The notes under the pieces were generated by a model. The model was not told the DNA's origin and made no database searches. It saw only the letters and a list, made by a program, of their open reading frames with translations. DNA of 64,000 bases. Origin: Gilvibacter sediminis (GTDB lineage: Bacteria; Bacteroidota; Bacteroidia; Flavobacteriales; Flavobacteriaceae). Positions 25,048 to 35,012 of the stretch are shown in pieces. Positions within the stretch are counted from its first letter, which is position 1. Every line of letters begins with the position of its first letter. The stretch spans positions 1,019,570 to 1,083,569 of the forward strand of contig NZ_JAQQTE010000001.1 of the NCBI RefSeq assembly GCF_028561565.1, written 5' to 3'. The position numbers and the translations under genes are program-made.

Positions 25048-28000
25048 ATGAAGCGACTATCCTCTAAATATCTTCACTTTTTACTTGGCTTTTCTGGCCT
25101 TTTTTTGCTGCTGATGGTGGCTTGTGATTCAAAGCCAGAAGTAGTTAAAGATTACCGTTTTGAGATCGTTGCTGCAGACAGTAGTGGAATCGATTTTGAA
25201 AATAAACTACTGAATCGACCTGAGCGAAACATCCTCAATTACATCTACTATTATAATGGCGGTGGCCTAGCTGCAGGAGACTTTAACAATGATGGTCTTA
25301 TTGATCTTTACTTTACGGCCAACGAGGGTCCTAATGCGCTTTATTTGAATCAAGGGAATTTTAAATTCAAAGATGTAGCCGCTACTGCTGGAGTTTTAGA
25401 TGAAACCGGTTGGAGCACAGGAGTAACCACGGTAGACATAAACAATGATGGTCTCTTGGATCTTTACGTAAGTAAAGTGGCGCCTTTAGCGCCTGAGGCT
25501 GGCGGAAACAAGTTGTTCGTCAATCAAGGGGTGTCCGATGACGGCTTACCGACTTTTAAAGAGCAGGCTGCCGACTATGGCCTTGATTTCAAAGGTTATT
25601 CCACTCAGGCTTCCTTTTTTGATTACGATCAGGATGGTGATCTGGATGTATTTTTGATGAACCATACGGTCAATCCGAACAGTAATTATGGACGAGGCAG
25701 CAAACGCAAGCAAATTGATTCGCTTTCCGGGGATCGACTTTATGTAAATGAAAGTGGTTTTTACCGAAACGCATCAGAAGAGGCTGGCATCTATCAAAGC
25801 CCTATAGGGTATGGACTGGGTTTGGGCGTGGGTGATTTGAATTCCGATGGTCTTCCCGATATCTATATCGGCAACGATTTCTTTGAGAACGACTACCTCT
25901 ATTTAAATAGTTATGATCATGTTTTTCGGGAGCAGATCAGCAGTAATCAAAACCCATTGGGACATACCTCTCATTATACTATGGGTGTGGATCTCGCCGA
26001 TCTAAACAACGACGGCCTCACTGACATACTCTCTGTTGATATGCTGCCTGAAGATTTGCAGACCTATAAGTCCTCTGGGGTTGAGTTCGGTTATTCCACC
26101 TATAACAACTACCTGCGTAACGGTTATGCGCCGCAGTACATGCAAAACGCGTTGCATTTCAATCAAGGCAATATGCGTTTTAGTGAAACGGCCTTTTTAA
26201 GTGGTATTTCTGCTACTGAATGGTCTTGGGCTCCGCTCATTGCAGACTTTGACAATGACGGGCTCAAGGATATTTTTATCAGCAACGGAATAGTAGGTGC
26301 TACCAACGATATGGATTTCATCAATTTCATTGCAGACGAAGCCATTCAGAAGCGTCTAGGCAAAGGAATGACTCAAGAAGACATGGCTTTCGTGGCAAAA
26401 ATTCCAGAAAAGAAAACGCTCAACTATTTCTACAAAAATGAAAATGGGCAACAATTCTCTGATCAATCCAGAGAATGGGTGGCAGAAGTGCCGACTTTTA
26501 GCAACGGTAGTATTTATGCGGATTTAGATAATGATGGAGATCTAGATATAGTCTCCAACAACGTCAATCAATCAGCAACAGTCTACAAAAACCTTAGCCG
26601 AGAAAAAGATTCCAGCAATTATGTTCAAGTTCGCTTAAAGGCGAATGATTCGGAGTCTACGGCAAACTTATGGGGAACTGGTGCCAGAGTTGAAGTTTAC
26701 AGTCCACAGAGCACCCAGTATCAAGAGGTTTTCCCAACGCGCGGATATCAGAGCGGTATGGATATTCCGCTTCACTTCGGGTTGGGGAAAGAGCAGCAAG
26801 TTGATTCTGTTCTTGTTTATTGGCCTGGTAAAGACAATAAGACCACAATATTGAGAAATCCAAAGATCAACGAATTGTTGATCATCTCTGGGTCAGAAGC
26901 TAGTTATCAAGCACAAAACGAGAAACATTCCAGTTACCTAACGCCCCTTGCCACAGATATTTTCACTCACAAAGAGAATGCCTCTTTGGAATTCAATTTA
27001 GACCCGCTCATTGCCTATGCCAGTACCAATGAAGGGCCTGGAGTAGCTGTGGCAGATGTCAATGGTGATGGTCTTGAGGATGTCTTTTTCTGCGGAGCTA
27101 AAGGGCAGGCGTCTGTGCTTCAATTGCAGCAAGCTGATGGTAGTTTTGTAGTTGACTCTGGAATGGATTTTTCTTCAGATAGACTATCAGAAGACGTAGC
27201 GGCTGTTTTTGCCGATCTAAACAGGGATGGTCTTCCGGATTTGGTCGTGGTCAGTGGAGGTCACGAATTCACAGACGGTAAAGCCATTCAACCCAGACTC
27301 TATTGGAATACTGAAAATGGAATGGTAAAGGATGACACCGCCTTCGCAGGTCTTTCGTTTAATGCAGCAAGCGTTGCGGCCGTTGATTTTGATCGTGATG
27401 GAGACTTGGATCTCAGCATTGCCGTAGATGGTGTGGCAAAAGATTTTGGAGCGAGTGCTTCTCAAGTTTTGTTGTCCAATGAAGGTGATGGAAACTTCAA
27501 AGATGCTACCGTTCAAACAGTGCCAGATTGGGCAGATCTCGGGAAGGTAAAAGAAATTGTTTGGGATGATTTTAATGGAGATGATTGGCCCGACGCCTTG
27601 GTCATTGGTCATTGGATGGCTCCACAACTCTTTATCAATAATAGTGGCGTATTGGAGGATCAAAGTCCTTCTGTATTCTCCATCAGTTCCGGACTTTGGG
27701 AATCTGCCGTTGTTGCTGATTTTGATGCGGACGGTGATTTAGATATCGTAGCGGGTAATTGGGGCCTTAATTCGCGACTTACCGCGAGCGTTCAAGATCC
27801 TTTGAAGCTCTATCGAGGGGACTTTAACGGCAACGGATCCACAGAGACTCTAATTACCTACAATTACAAAGGTCAAGAAACCCTCTTACCTTCAAAAGAT
27901 GAGCTGGCCAAACAAATTCCGCAGATCAATAAGAAGTATTTGTCTTATGCCGATTTTGCTGCTGCTCAGACCAAAGACTTGCTTCCTAAGGAGCTGTGGG

Positions 28001-28416
28001 ATGCTGCCGAGACCAAATCGGTCCAAACCCTAGCAACGACTTACTTTGAAAACCTCGGAAACGGTAATTTTAACACAACTATACTACCATTTGCTGCACA
28101 AATATCCGCAGTGAATGATATCTTTGTAAATGACTTTAACTCAGATGGTTTTCCCGATGTTTTCCTCGTTGGAAACCGCACTGAGGTCAGCACCCAAATA
28201 GGACGTTTAGATGCCCTTAAAGGTGCACTTTTGCTCTTTGATCCTAAAACGGGCTTTACGGCCGTCAACGATCCAAATTTGAATTTGGCTGGGAGCTGCA
28301 GAGCAATACAACCAATAACTATAAATGACCGACCGCATGTGATTGTTACCCGTAACAATGGCAAAGCGGTTGTTTTAGAAATATCAAATGATGTTATTCA
28401 AGTACCCAATGAATAA
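25048..28416 (+). CDS. VCBS/FG-GAP and ASPIC-UnbV repeat lipoprotein 1
   Basis: 1122 residues; the ATG at 25048 gives a lipoprotein leader ending LLLMVAC (Cys26), and a frame extending to 24997 would run into the palindrome. Many calcium-binding DxNxDGxxD blades (for example DFNNDGLIDLY, DINNDGLLDLYVS, DFDADGDLDIV) form two beta-propellers. Between them at about 535-610 lies the ASPIC/UnbV domain (GTGARVEVY, RGYQSG, HFGLG, VYWPG). No hydrolase motif is evident; a surface binding or scaffold role is likely. It opens an operon of at least seven genes, with a near-match -7 box TACATTTC at 25028. Confidence 0.85.
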   Translation: MKRLSSKYLHFLLGFSGLFLLLMVACDSKPEVVKDYRFEIVAADSSGIDFENKLLNRPERNILNYIYYYNGGGLAAGDFNNDGLIDLYFTANEGPNALYLNQGNFKFKDVAATAGVLDETGWSTGVTTVDINNDGLLDLYVSKVAPLAPEAGGNKLFVNQGVSDDGLPTFKEQAADYGLDFKGYSTQASFFDYDQDGDLDVFLMNHTVNPNSNYGRGSKRKQIDSLSGDRLYVNESGFYRNASEEAGIYQSPIGYGLGLGVGDLNSDGLPDIYIGNDFFENDYLYLNSYDHVFREQISSNQNPLGHTSHYTMGVDLADLNNDGLTDILSVDMLPEDLQTYKSSGVEFGYSTYNNYLRNGYAPQYMQNALHFNQGNMRFSETAFLSGISATEWSWAPLIADFDNDGLKDIFISNGIVGATNDMDFINFIADEAIQKRLGKGMTQEDMAFVAKIPEKKTLNYFYKNENGQQFSDQSREWVAEVPTFSNGSIYADLDNDGDLDIVSNNVNQSATVYKNLSREKDSSNYVQVRLKANDSESTANLWGTGARVEVYSPQSTQYQEVFPTRGYQSGMDIPLHFGLGKEQQVDSVLVYWPGKDNKTTILRNPKINELLIISGSEASYQAQNEKHSSYLTPLATDIFTHKENASLEFNLDPLIAYASTNEGPGVAVADVNGDGLEDVFFCGAKGQASVLQLQQADGSFVVDSGMDFSSDRLSEDVAAVFADLNRDGLPDLVVVSGGHEFTDGKAIQPRLYWNTENGMVKDDTAFAGLSFNAASVAAVDFDRDGDLDLSIAVDGVAKDFGASASQVLLSNEGDGNFKDATVQTVPDWADLGKVKEIVWDDFNGDDWPDALVIGHWMAPQLFINNSGVLEDQSPSVFSISSGLWESAVVADFDADGDLDIVAGNWGLNSRLTASVQDPLKLYRGDFNGNGSTETLITYNYKGQETLLPSKDELAKQIPQINKKYLSYADFAAAQTKDLLPKELWDAAETKSVQTLATTYFENLGNGNFNTTILPFAAQISAVNDIFVNDFNSDGFPDVFLVGNRTEVSTQIGRLDALKGALLLFDPKTGFTAVNDPNLNLAGSCRAIQPITINDRPHVIVTRNNGKAVVLEISNDVIQVPNE

Positions 28417-31400
28417 ATACTTATTGACTTTTGGCCTTTTAGGGCTAATCTTTACCTCTTGTGAGGACAATCCCCAAGAAAAGGATACTGCTGTTGTTAG
28501 CGATACCCTTTTCACCAAGACAGACCCAGCAGAGACCGGTTTTGATTTTACCAATACCGTGGTGAATCAAAAGGACTTCAACATCTTCAAATACCGAAAC
28601 TTTTATAACGGTGGTGGTGTCGCTATTGGCGATATCAACAACGATGGTTTGGCGGATATCTATATGACGGCCAATATGGGTCCAAACAAACTCTTCCTCA
28701 ATGAAGGGAATTTTAAATTTAAAGACATTACCGAGACTGCTGGCGTTGCCGGGAACAAGCCTTGGTCTACCGGAGTGAATATGGTAGACATCAACCAAGA
28801 TGGTCTCTTGGATATTTACGTGAGTAATGCCGGAAATATGGAAGGCGACAATCACGATAACGATCTTTACATTAATAACGGTGATCTAACCTTCACCGAA
28901 AAAGCTGCGGAATTCAATTTAGCAGAGACAGGCTTTTCTACGCATGCCACCTTCTTTGATTACGACAAAGACGGAGATCTAGACGCCTATATTCTCAATA
29001 ACAGTAATATTCCAGTGACTTCCTTAGGATTTGCGCACCAACGTGATGTGCGCGCCCAAGATTGGGACGTGCCCAAAATGTTCCGTGGTGTTGGGGATAT
29101 GCTTTTACGTAACGATGGAGGCACTTTTACCGAGGTAAGTGAAGAGGCTGGTATCTACGGAAGTTTGATTGGCTTTGGGTTGGGCGTGATGGTCACTGAC
29201 ATCAACAACGACCTTTGGCCTGATATTTATGTTTCCAATGACTTCTACGAGCGTGATTACCTCTACATCAACAATCAAGATGGAACCTTTACAGAAGACA
29301 TCAAGAATTGGATGAACCACCTTTGCCTTTCTGCCATGGGTATTGATATGGCAGACATCAACAACGATGGAAATCAGGATATCTTCATCACCGATATGTT
29401 GCCCGATGGCGATCAGCGCGTGAAGTCTGTTATGGAATTTGAAGGCTATAACGTCTTTAAACTCAAGCAGAGTAAAGACTTCTATCAGCAATACATTCAG
29501 AACACCTTACAGCTCAACAACGGTAATGGGAGCTTTTCAGAGATCGCTTATTACAGCGGTGTTTCTGCTACGGACTGGAGCTGGTCTGGTTTGATGTTCG
29601 ATATGGACAACGACGGTTACCGCGATATTTTTGTGACCAATGGGGTTAACCACGATCTTACAGACTTGGACTTCGTGGATTTCTTTGCCAATGAGATCAT
29701 TCAAAAAATGGCGCTGACTGGTAAAAAAGAAGCTATCGATAGTATTATTGATAAGATGCCGGTAGTTCCTGTGCCGAACTACGCTTACCACAATCAACGC
29801 GATCTGACCTTTGACAACAAGGCCGTTAAATGGGGCTTGGGTGAGCCTGGTCTTTCTAACGGTGCCGCCTACGGAGACCTAGACAATGACGGTGACTTGG
29901 ATTTGGTGGTCAACAATGTAAATATGGCTTCCTTCTTGTATCGCAACAATTCGGAGCAATTAGATAATAACTTCATTAAGCTTAGATTCAAAGGAACAGA
30001 GAACAACCGTTTTGCAGTGGGAACTCGAGTTCGTATGTACTATGACGGACAAGAGGTGTTGCAGGAATTGGTTCCGTCTAGAGGATTCCAGTCATCTATG
30101 GAGTATCCAATGACCATCGGATTAGGAAAAGCGACTACTATTGACTCGCTGCGTGTGATTTATCCTAACGATCGCACGGAACTACGGACCAATTTGGCAG
30201 CCAATACGACCTATGATTTTGACATGGCTGTGGCTACGCTAACCTATACTCCTCCAAAGCCGCAGGCGAAGAACACTTTTGTCAGCAAAATGGAAACCAG
30301 TCTCGCCGCTCATGATGAAAACAACTATGAAGATTTTGACTATGAAGGAATGATCTATAAAAAGATCTCTCAAGAAGGTCCCGCTTTGGCAGTAGCAGAT
30401 ATTAATGCCGATGGCCATGAAGACGTATTCATTGGAGGTGCAAAAGGCCAAGCCGGGATGATCTATCTCCACAGCGGTAACGGAAATATGCGCGCACTAA
30501 ATCAACCGGGTCTAGCTGCAGATGCAGAATTTGAAGATACGGCAGCGAGTTTCTTTGACATGGACGGTGATGGTGATCTTGATCTCATGGTAGGTTCAGG
30601 AGGGAATCAGCGTGACGAGAACACCTCCTTGACCGCTAGAATTTATATCAATAACGGCAATGGTGTTTTTCAAAAAGCAGCCTTGAATTTGCCTCCAGGA
30701 ACTACAAACATCTCAGCCATAGCGCCATACGATTATGACGGCGATGGCGATATGGACGTATTCCTAGCCGCGCGTTCTGTGATTGGTATTTACGGAATCG
30801 ATCCGTCGTCTATGTTCTTAGAGAATACTGGCGGAGGACAATTTCAGTTAGCCAGTGCCAAGGTTTTAAAGAACCTTTCTCGTTTGAGCGGAATGATCAC
30901 CGATGCAATGTGGATCGATCTACTAGGTGATGATACCAAAGAACTGCTCACTGTTTCTGATTGGGGAGCACCAATGGTGTATCAACTGCAAGACGGTGTG
31001 CTCAATATGGTCACTACAGATTTAGAACAGCAAACTGGTTGGTGGAATGCCGTTGAGGCCGCAGACTTGGACGGAGATGGAGATCTTGACCTTGTTTTAG
31101 GAAATCAGGGAGAGAACATCCACTATAAACCCACCTCAGACAGTCCAATGAAGATTTGGATCAATGACTTTGACAATAACGGAACCATTGAACAGCTGGT
31201 TACACAAACCTTGGACGGTCGCGATATGCCGATCCACCAAAAGAAGGAAATTGTGAACCAAATGGTATCGCTCAAAAAAGAAAACCTACGCGCCTCAGAA
31301 TACGCTAAAAAGAGCATTCAAGAACTCTTTACGCCAGCGGTGTTGGGTCGTGCTTTGGTGAAAGAAGTGGTGACCTCTCAAAATATGGTGGCCATCAATG

Positions 31401-31747
31401 AAGGCAACGGAAAATTCAAGTTTGTTGCTCTGCCAGCTCGCGCACAGCTTTCTTGTGTTTGTGGAATTCAATGTACGGACTTGAACAAGGACGGAACTTT
31501 AGATCTGTTGCTCGGTGGAAACAATTACGAGTTCAAACCTCAATACTCGCGTTTGGATGCGAACTACGGTAGCGTTTTACTCAATGACGGAGCAGGAAAC
31601 TTTGCTTGGCAAGAATATGAGGATTCTGGATTCTTTGTAAAAGACGAGGTGAAGCACATGCAGATCTTCTCAGACGCCAACGGCAATCGTTTTATGATCA
31701 CTGCTATTAACGACTCGGAACCTATAATTCATCGTTTGAATGAGTAA
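28409..31747 (+). CDS. VCBS/FG-GAP and ASPIC-UnbV repeat lipoprotein 2
   Basis: 1112 residues, lipoprotein leader MNKYLLTFGLLGLIFTSC (Cys18). Same layout as its neighbours: an early NGGGVAIGDINNDGLADIY blade, an SATDWSWSGLMFDMDNDGY blade, a central ASPIC/UnbV domain (VGTRVRMYYDG, SRGFQSSMEYP, GLGKAT) and a second propeller. Its start overlaps the previous stop by 8 bp (ATGAATAAA), which favours coupled translation. The three proteins are clearly paralogues but well diverged. Confidence 0.85.
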   Translation: MNKYLLTFGLLGLIFTSCEDNPQEKDTAVVSDTLFTKTDPAETGFDFTNTVVNQKDFNIFKYRNFYNGGGVAIGDINNDGLADIYMTANMGPNKLFLNEGNFKFKDITETAGVAGNKPWSTGVNMVDINQDGLLDIYVSNAGNMEGDNHDNDLYINNGDLTFTEKAAEFNLAETGFSTHATFFDYDKDGDLDAYILNNSNIPVTSLGFAHQRDVRAQDWDVPKMFRGVGDMLLRNDGGTFTEVSEEAGIYGSLIGFGLGVMVTDINNDLWPDIYVSNDFYERDYLYINNQDGTFTEDIKNWMNHLCLSAMGIDMADINNDGNQDIFITDMLPDGDQRVKSVMEFEGYNVFKLKQSKDFYQQYIQNTLQLNNGNGSFSEIAYYSGVSATDWSWSGLMFDMDNDGYRDIFVTNGVNHDLTDLDFVDFFANEIIQKMALTGKKEAIDSIIDKMPVVPVPNYAYHNQRDLTFDNKAVKWGLGEPGLSNGAAYGDLDNDGDLDLVVNNVNMASFLYRNNSEQLDNNFIKLRFKGTENNRFAVGTRVRMYYDGQEVLQELVPSRGFQSSMEYPMTIGLGKATTIDSLRVIYPNDRTELRTNLAANTTYDFDMAVATLTYTPPKPQAKNTFVSKMETSLAAHDENNYEDFDYEGMIYKKISQEGPALAVADINADGHEDVFIGGAKGQAGMIYLHSGNGNMRALNQPGLAADAEFEDTAASFFDMDGDGDLDLMVGSGGNQRDENTSLTARIYINNGNGVFQKAALNLPPGTTNISAIAPYDYDGDGDMDVFLAARSVIGIYGIDPSSMFLENTGGGQFQLASAKVLKNLSRLSGMITDAMWIDLLGDDTKELLTVSDWGAPMVYQLQDGVLNMVTTDLEQQTGWWNAVEAADLDGDGDLDLVLGNQGENIHYKPTSDSPMKIWINDFDNNGTIEQLVTQTLDGRDMPIHQKKEIVNQMVSLKKENLRASEYAKKSIQELFTPAVLGRALVKEVVTSQNMVAINEGNGKFKFVALPARAQLSCVCGIQCTDLNKDGTLDLLLGGNNYEFKPQYSRLDANYGSVLLNDGAGNFAWQEYEDSGFFVKDEVKHMQIFSDANGNRFMITAINDSEPIIHRLNE

Positions 31748-34700
31748 ATGGAGCTTGCTTGCTGGACTCTTCTTTTTGTGGTCCTGCACGGAGCGAGACC
31801 AAGCACCTTCTTTGGCCTTTAAACAGCTTCCTGCGGATAGCACCGGGATCGCTTTTGCCAATACCTTAGTTGAAAGTGATAGCCTAAACATACTGGATTA
31901 TCTCTATTTCTACAACGGTGGTGGCTTAGCCGTGGGCGATGTCAACGGTGATGGTCTTCCAGATATCTATGCCTCGGCCAATATGGGCCCCAATAAGCTC
32001 TACTACAACAAAGGCAATTTTGAGTTTGAAGAAGCTCCTGAATCTGCTGGAGTAGCTGGGAATAGCAGTTGGAATACGGGTGCGGTTATGGTAGATGTTA
32101 ATGCGGATGGACTTTTGGACATCTATGTCTGTGCGGTAGTAGGCATCAATGGATTTACTGGGCATCACGAACTTTTTATCAACCAAAGCGATGGTACGTT
32201 TAAAGAAGAAGCCGCCCAGTACGGTCTAGATGCACAAACCTACGGTACTTCCGCGGCCTTTCTAGATTATGACCTTGATGGAGACCTGGATCTATATTTG
32301 CTCAATCACGCGGTTCACACCCAAGGTTCTTTTGGGCGTTCCAGTCAGCGTGAGAAACGCAACGAGAAGACCGGAGATCGTTTGATGCGCAATGATGGAG
32401 GTATTTTTACCGATGTCAGTGAGGAGGCAGGGATCTATGGCGGGATCAGCAGTTATGGTTTGGGTGTTGCGGTGGCTGATTTCAACAATGATGGTTATCC
32501 AGACCTTTACATCGGAAACGATTTCCACGAAGACGATTATTACTACATCAACAATACCGACGGAACCTTTAGTGAACAACTCCGTGACGCCTTTGGCCAT
32601 GTCTCGCGGTTCTCTATGGGCAATGATGCTGCCGATATCAACAACGACGGACGCCCAGATCTGATCACTTTGGATATGCTCCCTGAGGAAGAAGCGGTGG
32701 TAAAAGCCTCTGAGGGTGATGAGAATTTTCAAACCCAACGCATGCGCCTGTTGCAATACGGATACCACTATCAGTTCAGCCGAAACATGCTCTTTCTCAA
32801 CCAACCGGATGGTAATTTTGTAGAAACCGCTTTAATGAGTGGAGTCGCTGCTACTGATTGGAGTTGGGCGGCTTTATTTCACGATTTTGACCAAGACGGT
32901 TATCAAGACCTTTGGATCTCTAACGGCATTCCCAAGCGTCCGAATGACTTGGATTTCATTCGATTTGTTTCCTCCGGAGCTATAGACGAGAGTCGGGACA
33001 ACACCAAACTGATGGATCAAAAGGCCTTGGAGATGATGCCTTCTGGGGCGATCTCCAACAAGGTGTTCAAAGGAAGCGCGGATCTCAAATTCACAGATCA
33101 ATCAGCAGCTTGGATCGGAAAGGATGCGCAGATCGCTGGCGCCACTGTTCTGGCAGATTTAGACGCTGATGGTGATATGGATGTGATCAGTAATGTATTG
33201 AATGCGCCGCTATTGGTGTATCGCAATGATATAGAATCCACGGGCAACTATATACAATTAGCGCTTGAAGGAAGCCCGGAGAATCCATTCGCTATCGGTG
33301 CCAAAGCCTATGCCTATCAGCAAGGTAAAATGTATTACAAAGAACTCTATACCGCACGCGGTTTCCAATCCAGCAGCGAGCCTTTGATAGAATTCGGGCT
33401 CGCAGACAGTACGGCTTTAGATTCTTTAGTGGTGATCTGGCCAGATGGCAAGCGACGCGTTGAAAATGGTGTTGCTTTGGGGCAGCGATTGCAGCTCAAC
33501 TCAAATGACCAAACTGCTGCTGTCAGTGGTAAAGACATGAATATCGATTCAGATTCAATATTCACTTGGGTACCCGATGGACTTGGGCTTGATCACACAC
33601 ATAAAGAAGACAACTACCTGGATTTTAATCGTCAGAAGCTCTTGCCTTATCGGCTTTCAGATAAAGGACCTGCAGTTGCGGTTGGAGATTGGGACAATGA
33701 TGGAACTACTGAACTTTTCATAGGAAGTTCCAAATTTGAAAAGGCGGGAATGTATCGCCTGGAAGAATCTGGAATCACTGCAATTGATCTTCCGCAATTA
33801 GAGACAGACCAAGTCTATGAAGAGGTTGCTGCCAATTTTGTAGATATTGACAATGATGGTGCTTCAGAATTATTGTTGGGAAGCGCAGGTGCTGATTTTA
33901 GTGGAAACGCCGATCCGTTGTTGGAGCGCGTGATCTCATCAGCACAACCCGATTCTGCCATCGTATTGCCAGAAACTTATTCCAACGCCAGCGTAATAGC
34001 TCCCTTTGATTTTGATGCCGATGGAGATGTGGATGTCTTTGTTGGTGACTATGCGGTGACCAATGATTTTGGTAAGCAACCCCAATCGTATGTATTGATC
34101 AATAACAACGGCCAATTGAAACGTGAAATTCCTAAAGCTTTTGCCAACTTAGGCATGATTACTGATGCTATTTGGTATGATTTTGATGCTGATGGAACTC
34201 AAGATCTAATTGTAGTGGGAGAGTGGATGCGTCCGCGTTTCTTTAGTTACAAGAATGGCGATTTTATTGAGGCAAATCCACTGGAGGATAAATACTTAAA
34301 CGGTCTATGGCAGTTTGTGATCCCCTTTGATATTGATGCTGATGGTGATCAGGACTTGGTATTGGGCAACTGGGGACTCAATGCAAAATTCAAGGCAAGT
34401 GCCGCTGATCCGCTGCTGATGTACTATGAAGATTTTGATGCTAACGGAGCTACAGAGACCGTTTTGGCACAGAAAACTGGAGATACCTACTATCCCTTGC
34501 TCTCCTTGGATGAGCTTGCAGGGCAAATGGTAAGTTTGAAGAAGAGGTTTCCCAATTTCTCAGATTTTGCCGGTAAATCCATAGCCGAGGTTATGGGCGA
34601 GGAGGCGCTTTCTCAAGCCGAAACCTATAAAGTACACGAGTTAGCCTCTGGCTATTTGCGAAATGACGGTGGAGGTTATAATTTTGTAGCCTTCGGATCT

Positions 34701-35012
34701 AAATTGCAATTGGCGCCCTTAAAGGCAGGAGTGGTCTTTGACTTTCTCAATGACGGTTCTGCGCAGCTTCTTTTAGGTGGAAATTACGACGGCGTGATTC
34801 CGTTCCACGGTCGCTTTGATTCGCAGCCAGGAACCTTAATTATTCCTGGAGAGGATCCGCAGCTAATTTGGTCGCAAGAATTGGCGTTTTTAAGAAAATC
34901 ATTGCGACATTTACAGATTATAAAAATTGGCGGTCAGCCGTATTTGCTGGCAGTCTTCAATAATGATAAAACACAGATTTATGAAATTGATTCCTTTAAA
35001 CAGAACCCTTAG
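31740..35012 (+). CDS. VCBS/FG-GAP and ASPIC-UnbV repeat lipoprotein 3
   Basis: 1090 residues, leader MSKWSLLAGLFFLWSC (Cys16). It has the same two-propeller plan with DVNGDGLPDIY, DVNADGLLDIYV and DFNNDGYPDLYIGND blades, and a central ASPIC/UnbV domain (IGAKAYAYQQG, RGFQSSSEP, IWPDGKRR). An 8-bp overlap with gene 2 (ATGAGTAAA), and a 32-bp overlap with the haloperoxidase-like gene after it. Likely one surface assembly with genes 1 and 2. Confidence 0.85.
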   Translation: MSKWSLLAGLFFLWSCTERDQAPSLAFKQLPADSTGIAFANTLVESDSLNILDYLYFYNGGGLAVGDVNGDGLPDIYASANMGPNKLYYNKGNFEFEEAPESAGVAGNSSWNTGAVMVDVNADGLLDIYVCAVVGINGFTGHHELFINQSDGTFKEEAAQYGLDAQTYGTSAAFLDYDLDGDLDLYLLNHAVHTQGSFGRSSQREKRNEKTGDRLMRNDGGIFTDVSEEAGIYGGISSYGLGVAVADFNNDGYPDLYIGNDFHEDDYYYINNTDGTFSEQLRDAFGHVSRFSMGNDAADINNDGRPDLITLDMLPEEEAVVKASEGDENFQTQRMRLLQYGYHYQFSRNMLFLNQPDGNFVETALMSGVAATDWSWAALFHDFDQDGYQDLWISNGIPKRPNDLDFIRFVSSGAIDESRDNTKLMDQKALEMMPSGAISNKVFKGSADLKFTDQSAAWIGKDAQIAGATVLADLDADGDMDVISNVLNAPLLVYRNDIESTGNYIQLALEGSPENPFAIGAKAYAYQQGKMYYKELYTARGFQSSSEPLIEFGLADSTALDSLVVIWPDGKRRVENGVALGQRLQLNSNDQTAAVSGKDMNIDSDSIFTWVPDGLGLDHTHKEDNYLDFNRQKLLPYRLSDKGPAVAVGDWDNDGTTELFIGSSKFEKAGMYRLEESGITAIDLPQLETDQVYEEVAANFVDIDNDGASELLLGSAGADFSGNADPLLERVISSAQPDSAIVLPETYSNASVIAPFDFDADGDVDVFVGDYAVTNDFGKQPQSYVLINNNGQLKREIPKAFANLGMITDAIWYDFDADGTQDLIVVGEWMRPRFFSYKNGDFIEANPLEDKYLNGLWQFVIPFDIDADGDQDLVLGNWGLNAKFKASAADPLLMYYEDFDANGATETVLAQKTGDTYYPLLSLDELAGQMVSLKKRFPNFSDFAGKSIAEVMGEEALSQAETYKVHELASGYLRNDGGGYNFVAFGSKLQLAPLKAGVVFDFLNDGSAQLLLGGNYDGVIPFHGRFDSQPGTLIIPGEDPQLIWSQELAFLRKSLRHLQIIKIGGQPYLLAVFNNDKTQIYEIDSFKQNP

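Noticed and set aside
25048-35012. Reading the three FG-GAP genes as a recent DNA repeat array
   Set aside because: The proteins share layout and motifs, but the DNA is too diverged for a recent duplication; they are old paralogues.
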